Source of the DNA: SAR86 cluster bacterium AG-349-I13
GTDB taxonomy: Bacteria; Pseudomonadota; Gammaproteobacteria; Magnimaribacterales; TMED112
DNA: 64,000 nucleotides
NCBI GenBank assembly: GCA_003278815.1
Contig: QCDB01000002.1
Span: 1 to 64,000 of the forward strand
Direction of reading: 5' to 3'
Shown: piece after piece, positions 8,340-16,759 of the stretch
Layout: each line of letters opens with the position of its first letter
Position numbering within the stretch: the stretch's first letter is position 1
The notes under the pieces: model-generated
Told to the model about the DNA's origin: nothing
Database searches by the model: none
The model's input: only the letters and a program-made list of their open reading frames with translations
Made by a program: the position numbers and the translations under genes

Positions 8340-9944
8340 TTAGTCTAGTATTCCGTCAAAATCATTTTTTTCAAGTCTTGTTATGAATGGCTCAAATTTT
8401 TGGACGTCATTTAATATATCAGCACCCAAGTCTTCATAACTTAAATCCGAAGCATTTAAAAGTAAAAATACATTTTTGGAAATAGATGGAATGAAGGATT
8501 GCAATAAGATTGAAAGGTCTTTAAAGACATTTATTGCCTCCGAACATATTTCAATACACCTTTCTTCATCACCTTGTTTTGCTTTATTCCAGGGCTCTTC
8601 GTTCGATACATAAGCATTCATTTTATCAGCAATGCTCATTATATTTTTCAAAGCTTTGGAGTATTCTTTTTTATCAATAAAATTTATTATCTCTTTGTAA
8701 GTTGAACTGTATTCTTGCGACTTTTTGATATTGCCGGGTGCTACCTTCGAATTATTAAGTTTTAGTAGGAAGTTTTGAGTTCGGCTACCAATATTAATAA
8801 ACTTCCCTATCAAGTCACTATTAATTTTTTGAATGAAGTCGTCTACAGAAAAGTCTATATCTGAAATATCAGTATTAAGTTTTGAGCAAAGATAGTACCG
8901 ATAATAATCTGGATTTGCATAAGCTAGAGCTTTTTCAGCAAGTATAAAATTACCTTTAGATTTGGACATCTTATTTCCCTCAATGGTTAAAAATCCATGC
9001 ACAAAAACTTCATCCAAACTTTCTATTTCTGCGGTCTTAAGCATTGCCGGCCAAAAGAGAAGATGGAAATAAACTATATCTTTACCAATAAAATGAACGA
9101 GTTTGATATCATCTTTTTTCAATAGATCTTCATAATTAAGGTTATTTTGTATTGTCCAATTTTTTATAGAAGCAAGATATCCAACTGGCGCATCCATCCA
9201 TACATATATATATTTTGTCTTTTCTCCAGGTATATTGAATCCAAAGTAAGGCTCATCTCTGGAAACATCCCAATCTCTTAAATCTTCATTCAACCATTCA
9301 TCGAGTTTTGCTTTTATAGGTTTTTGCTTTGAAATTTTTTGAACATTTTTCTTTAAATAATCGTTGAGTTCATTTAATTTAAAGAAATAATGTTCTGATT
9401 CTTTTATCGTTGGTGTGGTATCAGAGAGCACTGAAATTGGATTCTTCAGTTCAAGCGCGTCATAAGTAGATCCACATTTTTCGCATGCGTCTCCATATTG
9501 ATCATCTGCACCACATGCAGGGCAGACTCCTTTCACAAACCTATCCGCTAAGAAAATTTGTTCCTTTTCATCATACAGTTGGGATATCTGCTTTTTGTAG
9601 ATATATTTCTTTTTGAGGGCTTTATTAAAGATTTCAGAAGTTAATTCTTTATTCTCCTCTGAATGAGTTGAATGAAAGTTTGTTAAATTGACATTGAAGT
9701 TTCTAAAGGTTTCATGATGTTGGTGATGGAGTTCCCCAATAAGATCCTCAGGAGAAATATTCATCTCTTTTGCTTTTAGCATTATTGGTGTGCCGTGTGT
9801 ATCGCTTGCACAAAAATATAAAGCTTCATCTTCTGTAAGATTTTTATGTCTAACCCATACGTCAGTTTGAACAATTTCGAGAACGTGTCCTAAGTGAAGA
9901 GGTGCGTTTGCGTAGGGCAGAGCACTTGTAACTAAATACTTCAT
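8340..9944 (-). CDS. metG: Methionyl-tRNA synthetase, catalytic and anticodon-binding part
   Basis: The 534-residue class I synthetase has a HIGH-like 'HLGH' after 'ALPYANAP', a zinc knuckle with four Cys (CPAC...CEKC) and 'KMSKSKGN'. The start at 9944 (MKYLVTSALPYANA) is chosen because upstream codons give unrelated sequence overlapping the divergent mrp gene. The protein stops just before the EMAP-type domain, which is encoded by the adjacent ORF. The divergent neighbour mrp starts 34 bases away, the same arrangement as in enterobacteria. Confidence 0.95.
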   Translation of the reverse strand: MKYLVTSALPYANAPLHLGHVLEIVQTDVWVRHKNLTEDEALYFCASDTHGTPIMLKAKEMNISPEDLIGELHHQHHETFRNFNVNLTNFHSTHSEENKELTSEIFNKALKKKYIYKKQISQLYDEKEQIFLADRFVKGVCPACGADDQYGDACEKCGSTYDALELKNPISVLSDTTPTIKESEHYFFKLNELNDYLKKNVQKISKQKPIKAKLDEWLNEDLRDWDVSRDEPYFGFNIPGEKTKYIYVWMDAPVGYLASIKNWTIQNNLNYEDLLKKDDIKLVHFIGKDIVYFHLLFWPAMLKTAEIESLDEVFVHGFLTIEGNKMSKSKGNFILAEKALAYANPDYYRYYLCSKLNTDISDIDFSVDDFIQKINSDLIGKFINIGSRTQNFLLKLNNSKVAPGNIKKSQEYSSTYKEIINFIDKKEYSKALKNIMSIADKMNAYVSNEEPWNKAKQGDEERCIEICSEAINVFKDLSILLQSFIPSISKNVFLLLNASDLSYEDLGADILNDVQKFEPFITRLEKNDFDGILD

Positions 9945-9978
9945 GTTTGTTTTGAAATTATATGTTAATTTTAATTCT

Positions 9979-10674
9979 ATGGAAAAAATTGCTGTTGCAT
10001 CTGGCAAAGGAGGAGTAGGTAAAACATCAATAACAATAATACTTGCCAATCATCTCAAAAGTCAGGGATTTTCAGTTGGATTATTAGATGCAGATATATA
10101 TGGTCCAAATCTCACACAAATATTACTTCCAGATGATCAAACAATTTCACTAAAGCATGAGAAAAATACAAACAAATTCATGCCTATAGTTATAAATAAT
10201 ATGATGATAAATTCTATAGACTTTATTATCGATAAAGATAAGGCAGCAATTTGGAGGGGGCCTGTGTTAAGCAAAGCACTAAAACAGTTATACCTTGGTA
10301 CAAATTGGGGGAATCTTGATTATTTATTGATTGATATGCCACCAGGTACAGGCGATGCTTATCTTACAATCCTTAATGATTTAGATATTGATAATGTAGT
10401 TTTGGTAGGAGTGGAAGATGATTTTTGCATTGCTGATTTACATAAAACAAACTCACTTGTGAAAAAGTTAAAAAAAAATTGCTTAGGGTTAATTGAAAAT
10501 ATGTCAGAAAATTTTGATATTAGTAATGATCCTGTCATGAGCAAAAAGATACAGAAAGAACTCAATTTGGAAATATTATTTTCATTGCCAAGGATCCCTA
10601 GAAAAGATTTTTATCAAGAATTAATCAATCTTGATAAACTAAGAAAATATATACCAAAAAAAATATTTAAATGA
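9979..10674 (+). CDS. mrp: Mrp/ApbC-family ATPase (Fe-S carrier type), CxxC missing
   Basis: This 231-residue P-loop ATPase has the deviant Walker A GKGGVGKTS (about 8-16), 'LLDADIYGPN' and 'LLIDMPPGTGDAYL', typical of Mrp/NBP35/ApbC iron-sulfur carriers. It lacks the N-terminal MIP18-like domain. The position that normally reads ENMS...CxxCG is 'ENMSENFDISNDPVMSKK', so the CxxC that bridges the cluster in the dimer is absent. It may therefore not be a classical cluster carrier. The start at 9979 gives the conserved N-terminus. It overlaps mlaA by four bases. Confidence 0.85.
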   Translation: MEKIAVASGKGGVGKTSITIILANHLKSQGFSVGLLDADIYGPNLTQILLPDDQTISLKHEKNTNKFMPIVINNMMINSIDFIIDKDKAAIWRGPVLSKALKQLYLGTNWGNLDYLLIDMPPGTGDAYLTILNDLDIDNVVLVGVEDDFCIADLHKTNSLVKKLKKNCLGLIENMSENFDISNDPVMSKKIQKELNLEILFSLPRIPRKDFYQELINLDKLRKYIPKKIFK

Positions 10675-11390
10675 GACAAGTTTTATTTCTAATAACTATC
10701 TTTTTTTTCTTATATGCTGAAGAAGATAATGAAGTAGTTGATATTGACCCATATGAAAATTTTAATAGAGTTGTTTTTAATATTTCAGATTCATTAGATG
10801 AAAGTTTTTTAAGACCAACTGCAGAAATATATAGTGACTACACTCCATTATTCATAAAAGATTCTGTTACAAACTTTTTTTATAATCTTGCTGAAATAGA
10901 CACAGTAATTAATCAATTGTTACAAGGTAAGCCTAAATTAGCTGCTGAAGATTCACTTAGATTCATCATTAATACTACAATCGGCGTTGGGGGTGTGTTT
11001 GATATTGCAACAAGAATGGGATTTGAAAGACATGATGAGGATTTTGGGCAAACATTGGGAGTCTGGGGCGTTGAATCAGGCCCATACGTTTTTGTGCCAT
11101 TTGTTGGACCCTCTACTCTGAGAGACATTTTTGGCATTCCTCTAAGTTGGTATGTTTCAGGTACCTTTGCCATTGAAGAAGATAATACAAAGATTCTATT
11201 TTCTTTATTGGATGTGATTGATACAAGAGAAAGAATACTTGCTGCTGAGAACCTAATTGTTGGAGATAGGTACGAATTTGTAAAAGATGCTTTCCTTCAA
11301 TCTCGAGAACATTCGGTAAAAGATGGTGAAGTTGAAGATGAGTTCCTCAGTGAGTTTGAAGATGAGCTTTTTGATCTAGATCTTCCTTAA
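10671..11390 (+). CDS. mlaA: MlaA/VacJ-family phospholipid-transport protein
   Basis: The 239-residue MlaA-type protein, part of the outer-membrane lipid-asymmetry system, has 'DPYENFNRVVFNISD', 'INTTIGVGGVFDIA', 'DFGQTLGVWGV' and 'PYVFVPFVGPSTLRD' in family order. It has a hydrophobic N-terminus (MRQVLFLITIFFFLYAEED) but no lipobox Cys, unlike usual MlaA lipoproteins; it may be processed by signal peptidase I. No other mla genes are in the window. The 3' end overlaps convergent dusA by 44 bases. Confidence 0.88.
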   Translation: MRQVLFLITIFFFLYAEEDNEVVDIDPYENFNRVVFNISDSLDESFLRPTAEIYSDYTPLFIKDSVTNFFYNLAEIDTVINQLLQGKPKLAAEDSLRFIINTTIGVGGVFDIATRMGFERHDEDFGQTLGVWGVESGPYVFVPFVGPSTLRDIFGIPLSWYVSGTFAIEEDNTKILFSLLDVIDTRERILAAENLIVGDRYEFVKDAFLQSREHSVKDGEVEDEFLSEFEDELFDLDLP

Positions 11391-12333
11391 AACAATTAAA
11401 AACGTCTTCCAAATCAATTGATGTATTCTTAACATTATCTAAAAGCCTACGTCTAATCTCTTTTGTATAGGAAAGTTTACGAATTATTTGTAATAAATGG
11501 GTAATTGCCCTATTTACGTCTTTTTTATTTTTTAGATTTAAGATGTATGACATGTAGTTTTGCATTCCTGTACTGAATTCTAAATTTGTTTTATTTGCGT
11601 AGACTTCTTTATCAATCTGTAATAAAAATGCAGGGTCTGAATAGATTTTTCTACCTAACATAACTCCATCCACATAATTCAATTGTTTTTTAACATTATT
11701 AATTTCTTCTATACCACCATTGATGATAATTTTTAAATCTGGAAAACGGTCTTTCATTTTGTAGACAAGCTCATAGTTCAGGGGTGGTATAGATCTATTT
11801 CTTTTTGTATCTAACCCGCTAATGGCTTTTCGAGCATGAATAATGAATGTATTGATACCGTAATCAGAAATAGTTGATAAAAAATTTTCCAGATACTCCT
11901 CTCCCTCAAAATCATCTACACCTATTCTGCATTTTATAGTGAAAGGGATGTTAATATTTTTTTTAACTTCATTTACACAAGAGCTAAGTAACTCGACATT
12001 TTTCATCAAAAAAACCCCAAAGTTGCCAGACTTCACTTTTTTTGATGGACAACCAACATTCAGATTAATTTCATCATAACCATATTCCTGCCCAATAATC
12101 GCAGCTTGAGCAAGAGTATTTGGATCAGAGCCGCCTAGTTGAAGACCAACAGGATGCTCAGAACTATCAAACTTTAATAATCTCTCTACATCGCCTTTTA
12201 AAATAGCATTTGAATGAATCATTTCTGTATACAACATGGAGTTTTTAGTAAATTGTCTAGCCATGAATCTAAAATGCTTGTCCGTTTTTTTCATCATCGG
12301 AGCAATGCAAAATTTATGATGGTTTTGTGTCAT
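11347..12333 (-). CDS. dusA: tRNA-dihydrouridine synthase A family, catalytic Cys replaced
   Basis: This 328-residue FMN TIM-barrel of the DusA branch reduces U20/U20a in tRNA. Seen: 'FCIAPMMKKTDKHFRFM', 'GLQLGGSDP', 'INLNVGCPSKKV', 'FTIKCRIGVDD', 'FIIHARKA' and 'IIINGGI'. The loop that normally reads FGACLM, with the catalytic Cys, is 'FGVFLM' here (nucleotides re-read and confirmed near 12010-12020). The enzyme may be inactive or use another acid. The start at 12333 gives an ATGA overlap with nhaB; an ATG 18 bases further upstream is also possible. Confidence 0.88.
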   Translation of the reverse strand: MTQNHHKFCIAPMMKKTDKHFRFMARQFTKNSMLYTEMIHSNAILKGDVERLLKFDSSEHPVGLQLGGSDPNTLAQAAIIGQEYGYDEINLNVGCPSKKVKSGNFGVFLMKNVELLSSCVNEVKKNINIPFTIKCRIGVDDFEGEEYLENFLSTISDYGINTFIIHARKAISGLDTKRNRSIPPLNYELVYKMKDRFPDLKIIINGGIEEINNVKKQLNYVDGVMLGRKIYSDPAFLLQIDKEVYANKTNLEFSTGMQNYMSYILNLKNKKDVNRAITHLLQIIRKLSYTKEIRRRLLDNVKNTSIDLEDVFNCFKEDLDQKAHLQTH

Positions 12334-13793
12334 ATGAAATATATAACGCATGCCAGCCCAACGAGGGTCAGTACAATTGTGTAAGGAAGGGCTTTATAGA
12401 CCATCTTTAAATAGGACAGACCTATCAATGGTGCCAGAGACGAAGTTAAAAGAAATAAGAATGCTGCTTGACCATTTGGTGTTGCGACACTGGGCAAGTT
12501 TGTGCCTGTGTTAATTGCAACCGCGAGTCTATCAAATTGATTCTCTGTAATAACATTATTCTCCAGTGCCAGAACTATTTCATTCATATAAACTGTCGCA
12601 ACAAAGACATTATCACTGATGGCAGATAAAGCTCCATTTGCTAAATAGAATAATGGTACTTGCATATCTATTGAGGAAGCCAATACTAGATTAATGACTG
12701 GTGTAAATAAGCTCTGATCATTAATTACTGCCACCACTACGAAAAAGATCACAAGCAGTGAGGTAAAAGGCAAGGATTCTTTAAAAGCACCACCTAGTTG
12801 GTGTTCTTCGGTAATACCTTTGAAAGCTGTTAAAAAAACCATTAAAAATAATCCAATGATTCCCACTGGAGCCAAATGAAGTCCGAGTGCAAATATAAGA
12901 CACAAACCCAATATAGCTTCAAAAACTAAGTGAAGTTTTTCCATATCTGTTCTTTCAGCATCAACTTTTTCTGCATTAGCTATAATTTTATTTCGCATTT
13001 CATCTGTCATTTCATGGCCGTAGCTAAAGACTTTAAATTTTTCTATTAACAGACAACATATCAACCCAGCTACTAAAACTGGCATAGTTACAGGAGCCAT
13101 TTTGTAGAAAAATTCCATAAATTCCCAACCTGCTTTATCAGCAATTAATAAGTTTTGAGGCTCACCTACAATCGTACAGACACCACCCAGCGCCGTACCA
13201 ACTGCACCATGCATCATAATGTCTGTTAAAAATGATTTCACTTGTTCAAACTCATCTTTAGTAATTTCATTACTTTTAAAACTACTCTCAAAAACGTGAT
13301 AGAAACCAACCATAACTGTAATCAGTACTGCTGTTACTGTGAGTGCATCTAAGAAAGCTGACAGAAATGCAGCCGATATAACAAATAATAAAGAAAGCAG
13401 AATTTTTGATTTAACTCTTTGTAAAAGTTTGGTAAAGATAACCATAAGAAGGTTCTTCATAAAAAATATGGCAGAAACCATAAAAACCAGTAATAAGATT
13501 ACTTCTAAATTTGATTCAATCTCATGTAAAACGTGATAAGGGTCAGTTAGCCCTAACAAAAGTGATTGAAATGCAATTAGACCACCTGGTTGAAGAGGGT
13601 AGCACTGTATTGAAAAAACTAATGTAAATATGAATTGAAGTAACACTATCCATCCAAGCAAAAATCCTGGATTGACTCCCATGAAATCGAAATAGAAATA
13701 AATTAAGGGGTTTACAAGAAGAAATAGCAGAATGCTTGATTTATACCAATCAGGCGCATTTCCCAAAAAACTTTTAAATATTGTATTTAACAC
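12330..13793 (-). CDS. nhaB: Na+/H+ antiporter NhaB
   Basis: The 487-residue polytopic inner-membrane protein strongly resembles NhaB: 'FLGNAPDWYKSSILLFLLVNPLI', 'CYPLQPGGL', 'FLSAFLDALTVTAVLI', 'TALGGVCTIVGEPQNLLI', 'SAISDNVFVATVYMNE' and 'NTGTNLPSVATPNGQAAFLF'. It exchanges sodium for protons, in keeping with a marine habitat. It is slightly shorter than the E. coli protein. It is translationally coupled to dusA downstream. Confidence 0.95.
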   Translation of the reverse strand: MLNTIFKSFLGNAPDWYKSSILLFLLVNPLIYFYFDFMGVNPGFLLGWIVLLQFIFTLVFSIQCYPLQPGGLIAFQSLLLGLTDPYHVLHEIESNLEVILLLVFMVSAIFFMKNLLMVIFTKLLQRVKSKILLSLLFVISAAFLSAFLDALTVTAVLITVMVGFYHVFESSFKSNEITKDEFEQVKSFLTDIMMHGAVGTALGGVCTIVGEPQNLLIADKAGWEFMEFFYKMAPVTMPVLVAGLICCLLIEKFKVFSYGHEMTDEMRNKIIANAEKVDAERTDMEKLHLVFEAILGLCLIFALGLHLAPVGIIGLFLMVFLTAFKGITEEHQLGGAFKESLPFTSLLVIFFVVVAVINDQSLFTPVINLVLASSIDMQVPLFYLANGALSAISDNVFVATVYMNEIVLALENNVITENQFDRLAVAINTGTNLPSVATPNGQAAFLFLLTSSLAPLIGLSYLKMVYKALPYTIVLTLVGLACVIYFI

Positions 13794-13823
13794 TTCTCTT
13801 ATAAAAGTTTACATTATACAGAC

Positions 13824-14621
13824 ATGAAAAATTTAACGTCTAGTTTTTCCATTAAACAAGAATCCAAATCTACTGACTTAATAGTAAGTATTAACTCAAA
13901 AAAAGAAATACTGTTTAATAAGAAAACTAAAAAATTTGTTCATAATGTGCCAGAAAAATTGCCTTCTCAAAAATTTAAAATATTTCAATCGGAGGATTTA
14001 GGTATTTTTCTTGTTAATGAATTAGAACATCTTCAAGAAGAATGTGAATACCTGAGTAAAAGATTTCTGTATTCGTATCTTGATGAGGATTCTCTAACTT
14101 TAATTTCAAGGGCATTCCAAATATATGATTGGATATATAAACAAAAATATTGTTCTAGAACGGGAAATAAATTAAGTCAGGTTCGTGAAGATCTTTCTAA
14201 ACACTGTGACAGTTGCTCGAGAGATTATTTTCCAAAAATGTCGCCATGTATCCTTGCAGCAATTACGTTCAACAAAAAAATACTTTTGGTGAAACATAAC
14301 AATGAAATACGAACACTATCGACTGTGATAGCAGGATTTGTGGAATTAGGTGAATCTTTAGAAGATTGTGTAAAGAGAGAAGTTTTTGAGGAAGTGGGCC
14401 TAGAAATTAAAAACATTAAATATTTAGCAAGTCAATCATGGCCATTTCCAAATCAACTAATGATGGCTTTTAGTGCGGAAGCGCTAAATGACCAGATAGA
14501 TATTGATAACAATGAAATTCTGGAAGCAAATTGGTATTCAGAAGAGAATCTACCTCAAATACCCCCAGAACCATCTTTATCAAATACGTTAATTAAAAAT
14601 ACCCTTAAAACTATGACCTAG
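13824..14621 (+). CDS. nudC: NADH pyrophosphatase / NAD-capped RNA hydrolase
   Basis: This 265-residue Nudix hydrolase has a four-residue zinc ribbon region (CSRTG...CDSC at about 112-132) and a Nudix box in 'GFVELGESLEDCVKREVFEEVGL' ending with the catalytic Glu pair. It also has the NADH-specific 'SQSWPFP' motif after the box. NudC cleaves NAD(H) and removes NAD caps from RNA. It starts 30 bases from the divergent nhaB gene. Its end overlaps the restored reading frame of rne. Confidence 0.93.
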   Translation: MKNLTSSFSIKQESKSTDLIVSINSKKEILFNKKTKKFVHNVPEKLPSQKFKIFQSEDLGIFLVNELEHLQEECEYLSKRFLYSYLDEDSLTLISRAFQIYDWIYKQKYCSRTGNKLSQVREDLSKHCDSCSRDYFPKMSPCILAAITFNKKILLVKHNNEIRTLSTVIAGFVELGESLEDCVKREVFEEVGLEIKNIKYLASQSWPFPNQLMMAFSAEALNDQIDIDNNEILEANWYSEENLPQIPPEPSLSNTLIKNTLKTMT

Positions 14622-16574
14622 GGTCATTTTTAGCTCGTCTAACCTGTTTTTTCTTAACAGGCTCTATTCTGTTACCAATATTGTCATCAATAGGTTTTGG
14701 TGTTGCTTCAGGAGCCACTTTGACGTTACCGCTTTTCGGCTTTAGTGGTTTCTTTGAAGCTGAAGTTTTTATAGGTTTTTTGGTTTTGGCAATAGGTTTT
14801 CTAACTTGTTTTTGAGTTTTTTCACCAGAGTTAAATTTTTTATTGCCTTTAAAAGACGTATTTTTATTTCTATTTTGATTTGAACTTCTTCTTGAATTTG
14901 GTTTACCTCTTCGAGAATTGAATTTTTTTCTTGTAGGTTTTGGTTCTTCTTCTCCCTTAAAGAAATTAAATAACGAATCAAGTAGACCTTTTTATTGCTA
15001 TCAATTTTTGGAATATTCCTAAACTCCACATCTTCAACTAGTGCTTTTTTTGATTTTTTTGGAACTTTTACGTTGTATGTAGTTCTATTTTGGAAAGCTT
15101 TTGAAGATTCATCCAATTCATATTCATAATCAAAATAAGCATTTTTCTTGATCTCTATTGTGTAGTTATCATTTTGTTTATAAGGATCAATGAAAGTCAT
15201 TATTTTATTAGAAAACTTTCTTTCTAATTGATCCAAATTTGAACGATATCTATTAAGTAACTCATTTGCTACATTCGGAGAAACCTTTAACATCAGAATA
15301 CTAGACTTATTATTAATGGATTTTTCGGTAATGAGTCTAAAGATTGACTCGCAGACCGATGCAACAGATCTAACCCAAACTGTCTTACCCATTAAATCAT
15401 TTAAGGCTGGTTTAATTCTCTGTCTGGACATTTCCATTAAGCCAAATCTAGATATTTTATCCAGTTGAATCCTAGCATGATCAAGTTTTGTTGATTCATA
15501 CATTGCTCTTTCAACTTTTTCATTATTTTTTGGATCTTCCATATCAATAAAATCAATAACAATTAACCCACCTAAATCTCTTAATTTAACCTGTTTTCCG
15601 ATCTCTGCTGACGCTTCTAAGTTAGTTTTAAGGGCTGTTTCTTCAATATCGCCACCTTTTGTAGATTTCGCAGAGTTAATATCAATTGAAGTAAGCGCCT
15701 CACCAGAATCAATAACCAATGACGCTCCGGATTTAAGCTTCACTTCTCTAGAAAATGCAGATTCAATCTTGGTTTCGATACCGTAACTTGCAAACAATGG
15801 TACCTCTTCATCGTAAAGTTTAATTTTTTCAATAAAATCTGGAACAATTTTATTGGTATAAGTTTTTGCTGAATTAAAGTCATCTTCATTATCTACTACA
15901 AGTTCTCCAATATCTTCTTTAAAATAATCCCTTATTGTTTTTTGAATAAGGCTTTGATCAGCGTAGATCAATTGTGTTGCTCTTGATCCCTTGATTGCTG
16001 ATTCAACTTCAACCCATAATTTTTTTAAATACTCTAAATCCCATTTAAGTTCTTCAATTTGCTTATCTATGCCAGCAGTTCTAATTATCACACTCATATT
16101 TTCTGGCACATTTAAAGCCTCAATATGATTTTTAATCTTATCTCTCTCTTCTCCATGAATTCGTCGAGAGATACCACCACCATTGGGATGGTTTGTCATT
16201 AGGACTATATATCTACTTGCCAGTGATATATATGTCGATAATGCAGCACCTTTATTAACGCGCTCTTCTTTCTGAATCTGAACAACAATGTCGTCACCTT
16301 CTTTAATTTTAAATCTCTCGTCACCAGATTTTGATGGATCAAAGTATTCAGCAGAGAGTTCTTTGAAGGGCAAGAAACCATGTCTTGAGGAACCTAGTTC
16401 AACAAAAATTGCTTCTAAGCTTCCTTCAATTTTAGTTACTTTACCTTTGTGTATACTTCCTTTCTGAAAATTGTTACCTTCAAATTCCAGATCAAAGTCT
16501 ATAAGTTTATCGCCTTCTATTAACGCACTTCTACGCCCGTTTATAGAATTAGTATCAATTAAGATTTTTTTCAT
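14611..16574 (-). CDS. rne: Ribonuclease E/G, frameshifted near the C-terminus
   Basis: This is an endoribonuclease of the RNase E/G family with an S1 domain (about 35-120), 'IVRTAG'-type RNase H-like region and catalytic Asp residues in 'SIDINSAK' and 'LIVIDFIDMED'. The main frame reads about 527 sensible residues and then ends at 14769 after low-quality sequence. A -1 shift at an A5 run (plus-strand T5 at 14989-14993) restores a sensible 'GLLDSLFNFFKGEEEP' followed by a Lys/Arg/Asn-rich tail to a TAG at 14611, about 650 residues in total. This is either a homopolymer error or a real shift. The Zn-link CPxC motif is also missing (see findings). A long degradosome scaffold is absent. Confidence 0.88.
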
Positions 16575-16759
16575 TTTATCCCTTGTCTATAAAGGATAAG
16601 AACAACGATTTATGCTTTTATATCCTTTGGAATAAGCATTTTTTTGAATTTGTTTAATCTATTTTTTGTTGTTCTCATCGTTATTAAATTTTTTTTATCG
16701 CTTACTTTTCATTAATTTTTCTATTTCGTTGTAAGCTAAGGCGTATATTTTACAGCAAA
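16575..16759. promoter_or_regulatory. rne/rluC divergent intergenic region
   Basis: These 185 bases contain no ORF. On the rne side there are partly repeated and complementary tracts (AAAGGATA with TATCCTTT; AGAACAACGA and TTGTTGTTCTC) that could form hairpins in the rne leader. Known rne genes autoregulate through leader hairpins, so this is a plausible but unproven role. The region is otherwise very T-rich with no clear single promoter. Confidence 0.35.

Noticed and set aside
14985-14998. Programmed -1 frameshift in rne at AAAAAG
   Set aside because: The codon phase is T-AAA-AAG rather than A-AAA-AAG, and there is no clear downstream pseudoknot or upstream SD stimulator. An indel or error is the simpler reading.
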